Positions 14,896 through 24,576 of a stretch of DNA of 48,512 bases are shown here, in pieces. The notes under the pieces were generated by a model that had not been told where the DNA came from, searched no databases, and saw nothing but the letters and a program-made list of their open reading frames with translations. The position numbers and the translations under genes were made by a program. Origin of the DNA: a virus. Numbering within the stretch: the stretch's first letter is position 1; each line of letters begins with the position of its first letter. The stretch spans positions 1 to 48,512 of the IMG/VR virus record IMGVR_UViG_3300021168_000006. One strand, 5' to 3'.

Positions 14896-15816
14896 TTAGT
14901 GTCCTGTAATCAACGAAGCTGCACCACTTCCAAGTCCCGAAAGGAAGCTTGTGCCAAAGACTCCCTTTTGATTGCTGTACGTCGGTGGGAACGTCGTACC
15001 AAAGCCAAATTCTTCACCGAGGAGGGGGCTGTACTCCGGTCTCGTCCGAATGAATTCCTGAACGAGGTTATCAATCGATTTTTGGTCAAGACTTTGCTGG
15101 TTCATTCCAGCTTGCTCCATTCCAGGCAAAGCTTGAAGCGTAAGCTGTCCCAAGAGCGCTTCTTGGTCCGCTGCGGTCTGAGCACCAAACGCTTCCATTG
15201 CCATTCCCATCTCGCTTGAGCCAAGTGCTCCACGAGCACCGAACTGCTCTTTGATGTTCGCGAGTTGTTTCTCGATAGGAATCTCCATCGATTTCATCTC
15301 AGACTGCCACATCGGTAGTACGCCGGGGAGAGGGCCGCCAGTTCCTTTCGTGTAGAACTCCAGCAACGATTTCAGGATAGGGTTGTCTGGGGCCGTGAGT
15401 GTACCTGGAGCCGTGGCTTCGCCGGTCGAAGGAAGAATTGCTGACAAATTGAACGGCGTTGCTCCTTGCCCCATCTGCCCTCGAAGCCATGCATCGAGCT
15501 GCGACGTAAAGGAAGGGTCAATCGTTCGGGCTTGGTATTGCTGTCCTGGCAAGCGAGCACCAATGCCAGCAGCATGAAGGTCTCCGGGATTAGCGTTCGC
15601 TCCAGGAAATCCGCTCGGACCTCCAGCTGGAGGGACGATTCCTGGCTGAGTCATGTCAAGAGGACCGCCCGTCGACGGCATTGTCATCGACGGGAAGTTC
15701 ATCCATTGATTCTCGGTACTGCTCATCCCGCCGAGGCTACTTACGTCAAACTGTCCGGGACTAGTCATTTGACTTGACCCACCGCCGTTTCCTGCGAAGT
15801 CTGGTATTGAGTACAT
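14896..15816 (-). CDS. putative virion protein, Gly/Ser/Pro-rich N-terminus
   Basis: A 306-residue protein; GGAG precedes ATG 15816. The first 100 residues are disordered (Gly, Ser, Met, Pro); the rest is helical (EIPIEKQLANIKEQFGARGALGSSEMGMAM), ending in a short hydrophobic Gly-rich segment (SGLGSGAASLITG). This composition is typical of small internal or ejection-associated podovirus proteins. No family recognised. Confidence 0.58.
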   Translation of the reverse strand: MYSIPDFAGNGGGSSQMTSPGQFDVSSLGGMSSTENQWMNFPSMTMPSTGGPLDMTQPGIVPPAGGPSGFPGANANPGDLHAAGIGARLPGQQYQARTIDPSFTSQLDAWLRGQMGQGATPFNLSAILPSTGEATAPGTLTAPDNPILKSLLEFYTKGTGGPLPGVLPMWQSEMKSMEIPIEKQLANIKEQFGARGALGSSEMGMAMEAFGAQTAADQEALLGQLTLQALPGMEQAGMNQQSLDQKSIDNLVQEFIRTRPEYSPLLGEEFGFGTTFPPTYSNQKGVFGTSFLSGLGSGAASLITGH

Positions 15817-15820
15817 GATG

Positions 15821-16591
15821 TTATGCTCCGTACATCATACGTCTGTAAACCGGCCTCAAAGCTTGCTCTGTTCTATGAGCTTCCATCTCGCGTCGTTTCT
15901 TACGTCCTTCGATCAAGCCAGGACGGTCTGGATGTTTTGGGTCTCCGTAGAGGAGTTGATGAACCTTCGTTGCTTTCTCGTATTCGAGATACTCCATGAA
16001 CCCACGTTCGACCGCGGCCCAAACGAGGATTTCGTTCCACTCACGAGGTATTAGAATCTGTGTTTGATTAAGCTGATTGTCGTTGATAGGGTGTTGTCGT
16101 AGAATACGGGCTTGTATCTGGTACGCTTTGTCGGGAACGGGTGTAAAGCCGATTGTGTCGGCAAAGCGATACCATTCAGTCGGCAGAGAAAACGTTGGTT
16201 GAAAGTTGTCAGCTTTCTGATAATGAGACTGTCCGAGCTTCCGACGTATCGAATTCGTCGGAGGGTCTTGCCAGATAAGTACGTCAAGGGTTGCGACGTT
16301 ATAGTCACCTATAGGAACGATATTTGAGAAAGGATACTCCTGTGTTCCTGTGGGAGGTTGTCCCGAAGGAGGAGTTAGATTGAACGTAGGTCCGTATTCC
16401 TCAAGGAGGTCGAACTCGTTACGAAAGTCAGGGTTGCTTGTGATTTCGAGTAGAGCATCGCGAAGCCATATGTCGGTTCGTGAGATATCGCTCACCTTGT
16501 TTTCGCATCTCAAAAGGACCTCGTTTTCCAGTTGTTGAATAGTAAACGTAACCGGAAGCGGTCCTTGCTGTACTGGTCCTAGAACCGGCAT
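15821..16591 (-). CDS. tail adaptor / head-tail connector protein (T7 gp11 / P22 gp4-like)
   Basis: A 256-residue protein. The helical N-terminus (TIQQLENEVLLRCENKVSDI...LRDALLEITS) and the segment with WYRFADTIGFTPVPDKAYQIQARILRQHP followed by IPREWNEILVWAAVERGF match the organisation of dodecameric adaptor proteins below the portal of short-tailed phages. The C-terminus is very basic, as expected for DNA-channel contact. The assignment is by pattern; a gateway protein of another class is possible. Confidence 0.6.
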   Translation of the reverse strand: MPVLGPVQQGPLPVTFTIQQLENEVLLRCENKVSDISRTDIWLRDALLEITSNPDFRNEFDLLEEYGPTFNLTPPSGQPPTGTQEYPFSNIVPIGDYNVATLDVLIWQDPPTNSIRRKLGQSHYQKADNFQPTFSLPTEWYRFADTIGFTPVPDKAYQIQARILRQHPINDNQLNQTQILIPREWNEILVWAAVERGFMEYLEYEKATKVHQLLYGDPKHPDRPGLIEGRKKRREMEAHRTEQALRPVYRRMMYGA

Positions 16592-16623
16592 TTAGTGAAG
16601 CTCCTTACACTCAACTACAAAGT

Positions 16624-16980
16624 CTAATTGACTGTCGCTGCCGGACCAGTAGGTGCATTCGGCAGCACGAATGTGTCCGTGTAGGCCACCCCCGTGACCA
16701 AAGTAGAGCCGCTGATAAGAGTGTAAGGGCCTCCACTTACGGTTCCACGATAGACCTTGTATCCCGCAACGGCAGCGCCTCCAGAAGGGACGATAGCAGC
16801 GACCCAGGTCAGCGAAGTGATATGCTGTCCTTGATTAAAAGAAGCTGTAGTAGACGTCGAGAAAGCAGACTCGAATCCGTTTATGTCAACGGTTGTAACA
16901 ACGTAAACGAAGGATGGTCCTGCTTGAGCGCTACCGACTGCGAACAAAAGCAATGCGAGACAAATCAATGTGCGTTTCAT
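16624..16980 (-). CDS. secreted small protein with fibronectin III-like fold
   Basis: A 118-residue protein. ATG 16980 is chosen because AAAGGTGGAG precedes it and MKRTLICLALLLFAVGSAQA is a full Sec signal peptide with an AxA-type cleavage site. The rest is beta-rich, with AGYKVYRGTVSGGPYTLI typical of FN3 repeats. A signal peptide on a gene in a tail block is odd: the product should leave the cytoplasm. It overlaps the upstream gene by 50 bases. Confidence 0.68.
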   Translation of the reverse strand: MKRTLICLALLLFAVGSAQAGPSFVYVVTTVDINGFESAFSTSTTASFNQGQHITSLTWVAAIVPSGGAAVAGYKVYRGTVSGGPYTLISGSTLVTGVAYTDTFVLPNAPTGPAATVN

Positions 16981-17371
16981 GTTCTCCACCTTTCTTCTTC
17001 CACTGATTGATGCCGAATCCAAGTTGCGCTGCACTCCCGCTGTACGCGAATAGTGAACAGAATTTCTTGCTCTGGTCGCGCCAGCAGCCGCTTGTGCTTG
17101 CGACCACGACGAAGTTGATGCCGGTCGCTGCTCCGTAAGAGGCCCATGCCGCTCCGTATTTCGCTTGGCAGTTCTCTACGCTACCTTGGCGGCAATGTCG
17201 CAAGCCGCCAGCATGGACGCCAGCAGCTACGCCGCCGAGGATAAGAGCCGTCCGCGTGGGATGCTCGCGGAACTGGCTGGCAATCGCCCGCAACACCCGC
17301 TTCGGAGAGGCTTGGGCAGAGCCTGAGAGCAGGAGAAAGGCCAGCAACGCGAGTGTGGGGCGGAGGGTCAT
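16931..17371 (-). CDS. secreted hypothetical protein
   Basis: A 146-residue protein. Residues 1-21 (TLALLAFLLLSGSAQA) are a signal peptide. The mature part has four Cys (HCRQGSVENCQ, CWRDQSKKFC) that could pair in the periplasm, and a hydrophobic middle. It starts one base after the fibre gene stop. Possibly an envelope-acting or superinfection-related protein; not recognised. Confidence 0.6.
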   Translation of the reverse strand: MTLRPTLALLAFLLLSGSAQASPKRVLRAIASQFREHPTRTALILGGVAAGVHAGGLRHCRQGSVENCQAKYGAAWASYGAATGINFVVVASTSGCWRDQSKKFCSLFAYSGSAAQLGFGINQWKKKGGEHETHIDLSRIAFVRSR

Positions 17372-17372
17372 G

Positions 17373-19685
17373 TCAGTTCGTCACCAGCGTCCCTTTCACG
17401 CCTGCAAGAGTTGTAGCGGTCCCTGCGATAACTTCGATTCCTAGGATGTCGCCAGCAACGAAAGTGACCACATGGCCAGTCGCTCCATCAAAACAATTCG
17501 TCACGGCGTTGAGGGAGCACGTCATTGTTTGCGCGACTCCATTTTTCACAACCGTGCAAGCATCTGCTGCCTGATTCCCCGCTGTCGCCGTGCAATAGAG
17601 TCCGTAGACTGAACCCGGCTTACTCATCACGCGGCCAATGCTAACTGTTGTAGAGGTGCAGGTCGTTGCCGTGAATTGTCCTAGCCCGTACAGACCGACA
17701 GTGGTTGCCGAGGTTACGACGCCTGTGCAGGCTCCGGTATAGACCCCATTCCCATCTTGACCGTTGAATACTCCACCAGCGGCGTTGGTGATGCCGTTCA
17801 AGAACGTGTTTCCGTCCTTTACGGTTACGGTCCCCGTTGCGCCATTAGCCAATCCCACGCCACTAGAAGCAGATAGAGCAGTATTCCTTAATATCACCGT
17901 ACCTGCGCTGTTATTTAGCGCTGGCCCAGCGCTGGCACCTATAGAAATGGTAGTTGACTCACCGCCAAAATTACAAATTGCCCCAGAAGTGCAATTTATA
18001 GCCGTGCCTGTACCTGCTCCATTTATTTGGTCATTGGTAGCTATAAAGGTACCTGATATATTCAATACAGTGGCAGCGGCGTTCGCGTCATTGAAACGAT
18101 CGTTATTGGAATAAAGTGTCGTTCCAGCGGCGAGCGTTAAAGCGTTTTGTGAATTGCACAGTGCAATCACGTTGTCGTGCATTCGCACTGTTCCGCCGTT
18201 ATTTACGAGCATACAATTAGTGGCGTTTTGGATTTGATTGTTGTAGAACAGTACGCCATCAGCGCCTAGAATAACCGACTGTTCACCTGAGTTGAGGAAG
18301 ATATTGTTGTGGCATTCAGTGATGGCGTTTGTTACTCCAGCGCACGTGAGCGCTGTGAAATTGACGGATGTGGACGGAAAATAGTTCAGGAACCATACGT
18401 TATAGAACTCACACTGGAAAAAGCAGGTAAATCCGCTTGTGCCCGCCGCACCTGCTGGCGCGGTAACAAAGCTGGCAACTCCGAAATCATGGTAAGTGCG
18501 CCGCTGATTGCTCAACGGGTCTTGAAACATGACGTTCCCAAATGTAGTATCGGGACGCATCAGCAACATCGTGGCGTAAGGGCCTTGTCCTTTGACAGTC
18601 AAGCCGCTTCCTGTATCGTTCCCAGCAGCCGGGCCAGGGCATACTGCCGTTGTATTATTTGGCGGTGTGTGCAACATGATTCCGCCAGCAGGTAGCACTA
18701 AAGTTCCACATGCGTTTCCAGCATCTACCCATGCCGCCTGTACCGAGGCGGTCGCATCCGGCCCCCAAACAAACACGCATCCATCTTGCGCCACGACCGT
18801 ACAAGTCGCCGTGGCATTATTTGAAACGTGAACTTGATGCGCTGAATCGACTGAAGTAATGGTTCCAAGGGCGATATAAATAGACGGAACCTGCACAGAG
18901 TTTTCACCGCCACACTGAGCGTTAGAAGCCCATATTGAATCGCCAATCACGGCGTTCCTAACTGGATTCCCTGTAAACGGTCTTTCTGTCCCCGGAGTCG
19001 TTACGATATTGCTACCATTCGAGATTCCCGCCGCGCACGTCCATTGTGACGTGCCGGGGAAATTGTATTTGGGGTCCCACAGATAAATTGTGGAGGAACC
19101 AGCGTCAGTAGTACCTTTGGGCGAGCTGCTGCCGCCTACGGCAGTCCATGTATTACATACCGTCCCCGTTGAAGCCGTACATTGTCTTTGCGTCGGAGTC
19201 GTTACGTTGTAGTACTGTCCTCCAAGAGAACAACTTACCTCCGAGTCGGCGTAGGCGTTTACTCCTGGTCCGCAGTTTACCGAAATCGTAGGAGGAGTCA
19301 ACGTAACCGTCTGCGAAGCACCAAAAATCGTGACGGTTTGAACAAAACACTGAGTAGGAATCCCTTGCTGCGGACAGACAGAAAACTGCCATCCGCTTTG
19401 CGAAGGTAGAACAGACGCATTCGGCGTAAGCGTTAACGAAGCTCCGCCAGTCGCGCTGAGCGTTCCGCTCTGTGTTTGATTCGGTACCGTCCCCCCACCA
19501 ACGAGGTTAAAAGGAGGACCGAAATTCGTCGCTCCTTGCTGAGATTTCAACACGACGGAGTAAGAACCGTTGTTCCAGCTCTGCGCGCCAGCGTCGGTGA
19601 CTTGTAGGGTCACGGTTGTGGATTGAGATAAAGCAACCGGAACAGAAACAACCATTAACAAAGTTAACAGAAAGAAACGTTTCAT
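17373..19685 (-). CDS. right-handed beta-helix tail fibre/spike-like protein with signal peptide
   Basis: A 770-residue protein starting at ATG 19685 (GAGGGTG upstream). MKRFFLLTLLMVVSVPVALSQ is a clear Sec signal peptide. After about 250 beta-rich residues, a pectate-lyase-like parallel beta-helix follows, with short Asn/Gly/Thr-rich rungs (NNGGTVRMHDNVIALC, LYSNNDRFNDANAA). A compact C-terminal domain has Cys pairs. Phage spikes of this fold bind or cut surface polysaccharide; no catalytic residues were identified. A secreted spike is unusual, since virion fibres normally assemble in the cytoplasm. Confidence 0.7.
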   Translation of the reverse strand: MKRFFLLTLLMVVSVPVALSQSTTVTLQVTDAGAQSWNNGSYSVVLKSQQGATNFGPPFNLVGGGTVPNQTQSGTLSATGGASLTLTPNASVLPSQSGWQFSVCPQQGIPTQCFVQTVTIFGASQTVTLTPPTISVNCGPGVNAYADSEVSCSLGGQYYNVTTPTQRQCTASTGTVCNTWTAVGGSSSPKGTTDAGSSTIYLWDPKYNFPGTSQWTCAAGISNGSNIVTTPGTERPFTGNPVRNAVIGDSIWASNAQCGGENSVQVPSIYIALGTITSVDSAHQVHVSNNATATCTVVAQDGCVFVWGPDATASVQAAWVDAGNACGTLVLPAGGIMLHTPPNNTTAVCPGPAAGNDTGSGLTVKGQGPYATMLLMRPDTTFGNVMFQDPLSNQRRTYHDFGVASFVTAPAGAAGTSGFTCFFQCEFYNVWFLNYFPSTSVNFTALTCAGVTNAITECHNNIFLNSGEQSVILGADGVLFYNNQIQNATNCMLVNNGGTVRMHDNVIALCNSQNALTLAAGTTLYSNNDRFNDANAAATVLNISGTFIATNDQINGAGTGTAINCTSGAICNFGGESTTISIGASAGPALNNSAGTVILRNTALSASSGVGLANGATGTVTVKDGNTFLNGITNAAGGVFNGQDGNGVYTGACTGVVTSATTVGLYGLGQFTATTCTSTTVSIGRVMSKPGSVYGLYCTATAGNQAADACTVVKNGVAQTMTCSLNAVTNCFDGATGHVVTFVAGDILGIEVIAGTATTLAGVKGTLVTN
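19654..19668. repeat. dispersed palindrome site 3
   Basis: ATTAAC and GTTAAC with AAA between them, inside the signal-peptide codons of the 19685 fibre gene; the flanking AG matches the extended consensus on that side. Confidence 0.6.
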
Positions 19686-19734
19686 GGTATCACCCTCACA
19701 ACGTAAGTCTTGGCGAATAGAAGAACTACGATCT

Positions 19735-22290
19735 TCAATTTGCCGTGCATGTTGTTCTCCAAGTATCACTGGCTGCTGGTGCTGTTGCGGCGGCGACATC
19801 GCTAAACAATTGCAGCGTCACAGAAGTCGTGCTCGCTCCGTTGTCGGTTTGCTGGATAATAAAGTTTGTCGTTGAAATAGCGCTTGTGTGATTTGCTTCA
19901 CAGTGCCAATGATGCGCTGCTGCTGGCATTGTGATTGTGCAGCCGCCAGAGGTCGGTGCTGTTCCGGTAAATATATCAAAAGACGCTGTGCCGTTGGCGT
20001 TCTGAATTGCTGCTACTGTACCTCCACAGCCTGCACCAGCGATGGTTGGAGCAGTCGTAGAAAAGAGCAGGGTGTTTGTAGGTCCAAAGGTGATGGGACC
20101 TTGCATTTGTATGTTGCCGCTAGTATTGATAGTAAAGTTCCCGCCAATCAATGAGAATTGACAAGAACCAGTGCTCTGCCAGCATTCAAAGATTCTGCTG
20201 GCGGAAGAAGTTATGCCGCCGACATTATTTAACTGCTGTGTTCCCCACACCCTCAGATTGGTACTAGTAGCATTTACATAGTTTGCGATAGAGGCTACGT
20301 TTGAATTTATTTTTACCGCATACAAATCCAATGTCGAGTTGTTGACAGAAAATACAGATGTTGGGGTCGAACCGCTGGACGGGTCATACTGCACTACTGG
20401 ATTAAACATGGATACAAAAGCCCCGCCACTGATAGCGGCAAAAGGCGTCGTACTGTTAAATCCGTACTCAAAATGAGGCTTGCTTAACCCGACACTTGAA
20501 GCGTTCGAGACAACTAATTCTCCGTTATCAAACGAGCAATTACTAAACCAAATGTCTGTTATGGAGCTCCCTGGACCTATCACTACATCGTTAGCAATTA
20601 CAGCTCCGTAACTTGGAGCGAAAATTACATGGTCTAATTCGACGTTCTCCGTGCCACCACCGGAGTTAGGATTATAAACAAAATCTTGGGTATTCAACGT
20701 GAAAACTGTATGGTCAACTTTCGTTGCCCACGACTGGGAATTTGCCCCCCAAGCCATCCCAAGCGTAAACCCCGCAATGAACGAATTCGACATTTTGAAA
20801 CCTAGAACGGCATGAGATGCGTCTCCGAGAAGAATGCCGGTTCCGGCCTGCCCTGAGCCACTAGGCCAACCGGGGCCATAGATTTGGCAGTTCTCTATGC
20901 CAGTTCCAAATTCGTAGTAAGTACCTGTAGGCGTACCAACATTCCACAAGATTGCAGCGCCAGATGCTCCTGTGAAGGAAATGGCTGTGGACTGAATCGA
21001 ATCACAAGATAATATGATGTCAGCCTGTGGATTCATCACACCAAGCGGGACGCTATATGTTCCAGAGGCGATATGAATTTTCCCGGCTCCATGCGTGTTG
21101 CCACCAGCCTTTGCGGAGTTAAGAGCCAGAGCAGCATTGTTCACTTGTACGCCGAGATTCGCGCCGGGGAACCATAGGGCTTCCACGTTTCCCTGGGCGA
21201 CAACGGCTGTTCCTGTTCCCGTATAGGAAAATATTTGTATTGCTGGAGCCACGATTTGTCCGTTGACCGTCAATGTCACCGCATTGGCAATGGAGAGCAG
21301 ACCGCCACTCTTAGAAACCAGCGTCACTCCAGCAGGAATCGCGGCATTGACACTTACTGGGTAGGTTCCTGGTGTGACTTCGATGCAGCCTGGATTAGAA
21401 ACGGCGGCTAGCGCTTGGGCAAAAGTTTGATTGGCGTTTACATACTGGCAGCCTTGTAAATTAGTTGCCGTCGTCGCTCCCGTTAACGTCGCCGCCCCGC
21501 TGACGGTGAGAGAGCCTGGAGAATTTATAGATACCGAACCTGTAAGAACAAGATTCGACGAACCAAGAATCGGAGCACTCCATACATAAGAATACGTCGC
21601 AAAACCGGTCCCGCTCACACTTACAACGTACTGAAATCCGGCGTTTGCGTAGAAAGTGTAGTTACCATTCGCATCGGCGTTTGTTGGATTTGACAGTATG
21701 TTTGTCAAAGCTGCGTTTGAGTAGATAAGCGTCGTTCCCAGACAAACAGTTCCGGCTGCCGGTAGTGTAGACCCGTTACATACCGTAATCACGGCGTTTG
21801 GAATCGGTTGCGCTACAGGACTAGAAACACCAAGATTGCCTGGGAGCTTTACAGAACCAAAAGCAATGTTTGTATGATTGGCTCCTTGAGCTTCGCTTCG
21901 CTGGACGAACACCCCCAAGAGCAACCCAACAATGAACAAACGCAAAACCGCCGACGCGACCGTTGCTCGAAGAGTAAGCTGCGTGTTCGTCGCCGCTACC
22001 GAACCTGTATAAATATCACATGCTCTGTCTTTTACCATCGGCCAATACCCCACCGGAAGCCTTCCAAGGTTGTGAGTTACTGTAAAGTCGGTATTCGGGG
22101 CGGCTGGAGCAACCACGTTAATCCACGCTCCGTCGATGTTGTCGTGGTTCGTTCCATCGCCGAAGCCGATTTTTCCGTTAATAACATCGGTAAGATGCTG
22201 ATAAACACTTCGAAGCATCGTAACGAACGTCTTCAACGACGGAGCTGTCGGTTCGACAGTCGTGAAATTCAGATTAGGCGTAGCTCTCAA
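19735..22290 (-). CDS. large tail fibre/spike-like protein with internal signal-like segment
   Basis: An 851-residue protein. TTG 22290 is chosen because it overlaps the upstream stop (TTGA) and follows GGAGGA. Residues 1-115 form a small domain common at fibre N-termini (TFVTMLRSVYQHL... THNLGRLPVGYW). Residues 116-135 read like a complete signal peptide, LRLFIVGLLLGVFVQRSEAQ, and could start from TTG 21945. The rest is an immunoglobulin-like part, then a beta-helix of Gly/Asn-rich rungs and a 100-residue C-terminal domain. It looks like a virion-attachment domain fused in frame to a secreted surface protein. Confidence 0.68.
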   Translation of the reverse strand: MRATPNLNFTTVEPTAPSLKTFVTMLRSVYQHLTDVINGKIGFGDGTNHDNIDGAWINVVAPAAPNTDFTVTHNLGRLPVGYWPMVKDRACDIYTGSVAATNTQLTLRATVASAVLRLFIVGLLLGVFVQRSEAQGANHTNIAFGSVKLPGNLGVSSPVAQPIPNAVITVCNGSTLPAAGTVCLGTTLIYSNAALTNILSNPTNADANGNYTFYANAGFQYVVSVSGTGFATYSYVWSAPILGSSNLVLTGSVSINSPGSLTVSGAATLTGATTATNLQGCQYVNANQTFAQALAAVSNPGCIEVTPGTYPVSVNAAIPAGVTLVSKSGGLLSIANAVTLTVNGQIVAPAIQIFSYTGTGTAVVAQGNVEALWFPGANLGVQVNNAALALNSAKAGGNTHGAGKIHIASGTYSVPLGVMNPQADIILSCDSIQSTAISFTGASGAAILWNVGTPTGTYYEFGTGIENCQIYGPGWPSGSGQAGTGILLGDASHAVLGFKMSNSFIAGFTLGMAWGANSQSWATKVDHTVFTLNTQDFVYNPNSGGGTENVELDHVIFAPSYGAVIANDVVIGPGSSITDIWFSNCSFDNGELVVSNASSVGLSKPHFEYGFNSTTPFAAISGGAFVSMFNPVVQYDPSSGSTPTSVFSVNNSTLDLYAVKINSNVASIANYVNATSTNLRVWGTQQLNNVGGITSSASRIFECWQSTGSCQFSLIGGNFTINTSGNIQMQGPITFGPTNTLLFSTTAPTIAGAGCGGTVAAIQNANGTASFDIFTGTAPTSGGCTITMPAAAHHWHCEANHTSAISTTNFIIQQTDNGASTTSVTLQLFSDVAAATAPAASDTWRTTCTAN

Positions 22291-23870
22291 TTTGTTATCG
22301 TTCCTCCACGCTGTTCTCCACCCATGTCCCAGATAGGGCACAGCTCAACAATGGCTGTTGCAGTCAACGCTGGCACCGACACCACGTACTGAAACCGAAG
22401 GCCGGTCATATTGAATTCCTGGATGTAGTTTAGTACGTCGCCTGAGCCAGTCCCGATAGTAAAGGGAAATGACTTCGTTTGCCCTTGCTGATTCGTCAGT
22501 GTAATAGTAAACGTCGTTGAACCAAGGTCGATGAAAGACAAACGAAACTTCTTGACTTGGTGCTCATGCCGACGATCTCCAAAAATAAGCTTCCCTGATG
22601 TTAGACTAGCAGGAACCTCAGAAGTATTCGAGAAATCGACATATCCAGCCGTACCGTCATTAAAACCAAGCAAAAAGCCTTCGAATGGGTTATTTGCAAT
22701 GAGCGTGGCTGGCGTCCAAGTTTGAGCTTGAATCGTTCCAATTAAATCCATAATACGAATCGCCTGATTCTTGAAAAAATTACCAACCGACGCGATTGTC
22801 TTATTGTAGGTAAACGAAGTCCAGTTGCCTTCGTCAAAGTTATAAACCCAAACCGAGACACCGGGAATAACAAGCCAATAAGCTCGGAAAGCTTGACCAT
22901 TAATCGAGTAGGTAACACGACCGTAAATCGTTAGAGGATTTACAGACATAACGTCCGTCAGGATTCGCGAACGTGCTCCTATTCTACGTCGGTTGTCGAT
23001 TGGCATATCTCCAATAGGAGTTACCGACGAACCGTCAAAAAGGTATACATTATCGACACCCAAATACACAGCATACTCACGGCCTTGGTCGTCGAAATGG
23101 TCAAGGCTGTAAGGAGCGATAACACCTTGAGTCGCGTTGATAATCGAGCGAAAGTCAAATGGGGCAAGCCCGATTCCTGTCGGGATGATTTGCAAGATGC
23201 CGTTTTGGTGAAAGCCAAAGCCATACTGTCCAATCTTGAGTAAGCCGTTGATAGGACCAAGATTGTTAACGTTATCGTTCAAGCCGGAGCTGAAGCTTAC
23301 CCAATCGGTCGGGTCGCCTATTCCGCTCCAGTAATAACGTTGAGGGATGGTCGGAGTAACTCCGATTAGATGTAATCCGATCTCAGCAAGATATTTGAAA
23401 GGTTGCGCGGCCGCGACCTGTGTGTAAACAACTCCAATGCCGTCCCACAGAAAAAGCTTGTCAACCCCCTGCGAGAAACAAAGAAAGTAATTCAGCGAAT
23501 CCCAGACAAAAAGCTGTGCCGCTGAGCCTGAAAAGGCTGGACCTGTTATTTGGGTCCAGCCTCCGGCTACGAATTGCCAAAGCTTTGTCGGAGTCAGGAC
23601 GCATTGAATATGAACGCCATTAGCATTGAAGAAGTCAGCAACAGCAAGAATAGGCTCGTTCGGCGTTAGAGGAAAAGGAACTAAAGCTGTCCATCCCGGA
23701 CGGACGTAAGCAGCTCCTTTTCGGAAGAGGAAGTTCTTTACGTCAGCAAAGCCAAACGCCTCAATTTCCGTCAACGGAAGCTCAGACTGCACCCCACCAA
23801 AAGGCCCGGTAAGAGAGGCTTCGAATTGCTCTTCGGAACGTACTAATGTTCTGTCTTGAAGTTGAGGCAT
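22287..23870 (-). CDS. tail nozzle/hub protein, beta-propeller (P22 gp10 / T7 gp12-like)
   Basis: A 527-residue protein with GAGGTAAA before ATG 23870. It is almost wholly beta, with repeated blade-like strands (KLWQFVAGGWTQITG, QLFVWDSLNYFLCFSQG, KLFLWDGIGVVY, VYLFDGSSVTPIGD, VWVYNFDEGNWTSF), as in the stabilisation/nozzle proteins of short-tailed phages. With the 15821 adaptor gene it would form the tail tube below the portal. Its stop overlaps the next fibre start. Confidence 0.68.
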   Translation of the reverse strand: MPQLQDRTLVRSEEQFEASLTGPFGGVQSELPLTEIEAFGFADVKNFLFRKGAAYVRPGWTALVPFPLTPNEPILAVADFFNANGVHIQCVLTPTKLWQFVAGGWTQITGPAFSGSAAQLFVWDSLNYFLCFSQGVDKLFLWDGIGVVYTQVAAAQPFKYLAEIGLHLIGVTPTIPQRYYWSGIGDPTDWVSFSSGLNDNVNNLGPINGLLKIGQYGFGFHQNGILQIIPTGIGLAPFDFRSIINATQGVIAPYSLDHFDDQGREYAVYLGVDNVYLFDGSSVTPIGDMPIDNRRRIGARSRILTDVMSVNPLTIYGRVTYSINGQAFRAYWLVIPGVSVWVYNFDEGNWTSFTYNKTIASVGNFFKNQAIRIMDLIGTIQAQTWTPATLIANNPFEGFLLGFNDGTAGYVDFSNTSEVPASLTSGKLIFGDRRHEHQVKKFRLSFIDLGSTTFTITLTNQQGQTKSFPFTIGTGSGDVLNYIQEFNMTGLRFQYVVSVPALTATAIVELCPIWDMGGEQRGGTITN

Positions 23871-23871
23871 T

Positions 23872-24576
23872 TTACCTCAGCAACTCCACTGTCCACATAA
23901 AAGGGTTGATGGTATCGGTCGGAGCGACATTGTACGTCACCAACAAAGTCTGCGCACCCGCCCAATTCAAACCCGCACCTATTGTTCCGTTGTTATTGAG
24001 ATTGTTCTGGTTGAAAGAGCATTTAGAAAAAGCAGCAGCCGCGGCTCCTATATTCAGTAGGGTGACGATCTCGGAAAGGTCCCCGCCATAACCAAAATTT
24101 GCGAACTGTTGTCCATTCAAACTGTATTTGTAAGTTCCGGCTGCTGCTCCAGCACTTTTATGAGTGACGATGCTGATACGAATGCCTTGAAGATTCGCAA
24201 CAGTGTTCGCCGGAAGATTGTAAGTAAAGACTGTCTGATCGGTGTTGTTCCCGACGACAGGAGCTAAATTAGCTTGCGAGTTAAGCAACTGGCTTCTGGT
24301 AAACGAGGATGAAACATCAGTCCAAGCCGCACCACTCCATTGAAAGATTTGATTGGTGTCAGTCGCGAAGAAGAGCAGTCCAAAACCCGCACCACCCCAA
24401 GTCGCGTTGACGATTTCTGGTGTCGGTCTATTCGCGAGCGTACCGCTCAGCAACGACATTCGTTGCATTACGTCAACACGAAGGTTCCGCAAATCCTGCC
24501 CAAGCAGGTTGGCGAGCTGTGTATCCGGCGGGAACGTTGTGTCCCAGACGTTTGTAAAAGCTGGAGGAAAGGCCAT
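23872..24576 (-). CDS. putative minor tail/fibre protein
   Basis: A 234-residue protein. The opening WDTTFPPDTQLANLLGQDLRNLRVDVMQRM and the following GLLFFATDTNQIFQWSGAAWTDVS repeat are widespread in phage fibre or baseplate-associated proteins; the C-terminal half is beta-rich. It starts at the last base of the ATP-grasp gene stop and lies one base from the nozzle gene. Function inferred from context. Confidence 0.58.
   Translation of the reverse strand: MAFPPAFTNVWDTTFPPDTQLANLLGQDLRNLRVDVMQRMSLLSGTLANRPTPEIVNATWGGAGFGLLFFATDTNQIFQWSGAAWTDVSSSFTRSQLLNSQANLAPVVGNNTDQTVFTYNLPANTVANLQGIRISIVTHKSAGAAAGTYKYSLNGQQFANFGYGGDLSEIVTLLNIGAAAAAFSKCSFNQNNLNNNGTIGAGLNWAGAQTLLVTYNVAPTDTINPFMWTVELLR

Noticed and set aside
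17764-18114. Plus-strand frame rich in Pro/Val/Ala opposite the fibre gene
   Set aside because: Typical antisense shadow of a beta-helix repeat gene; no start signal.
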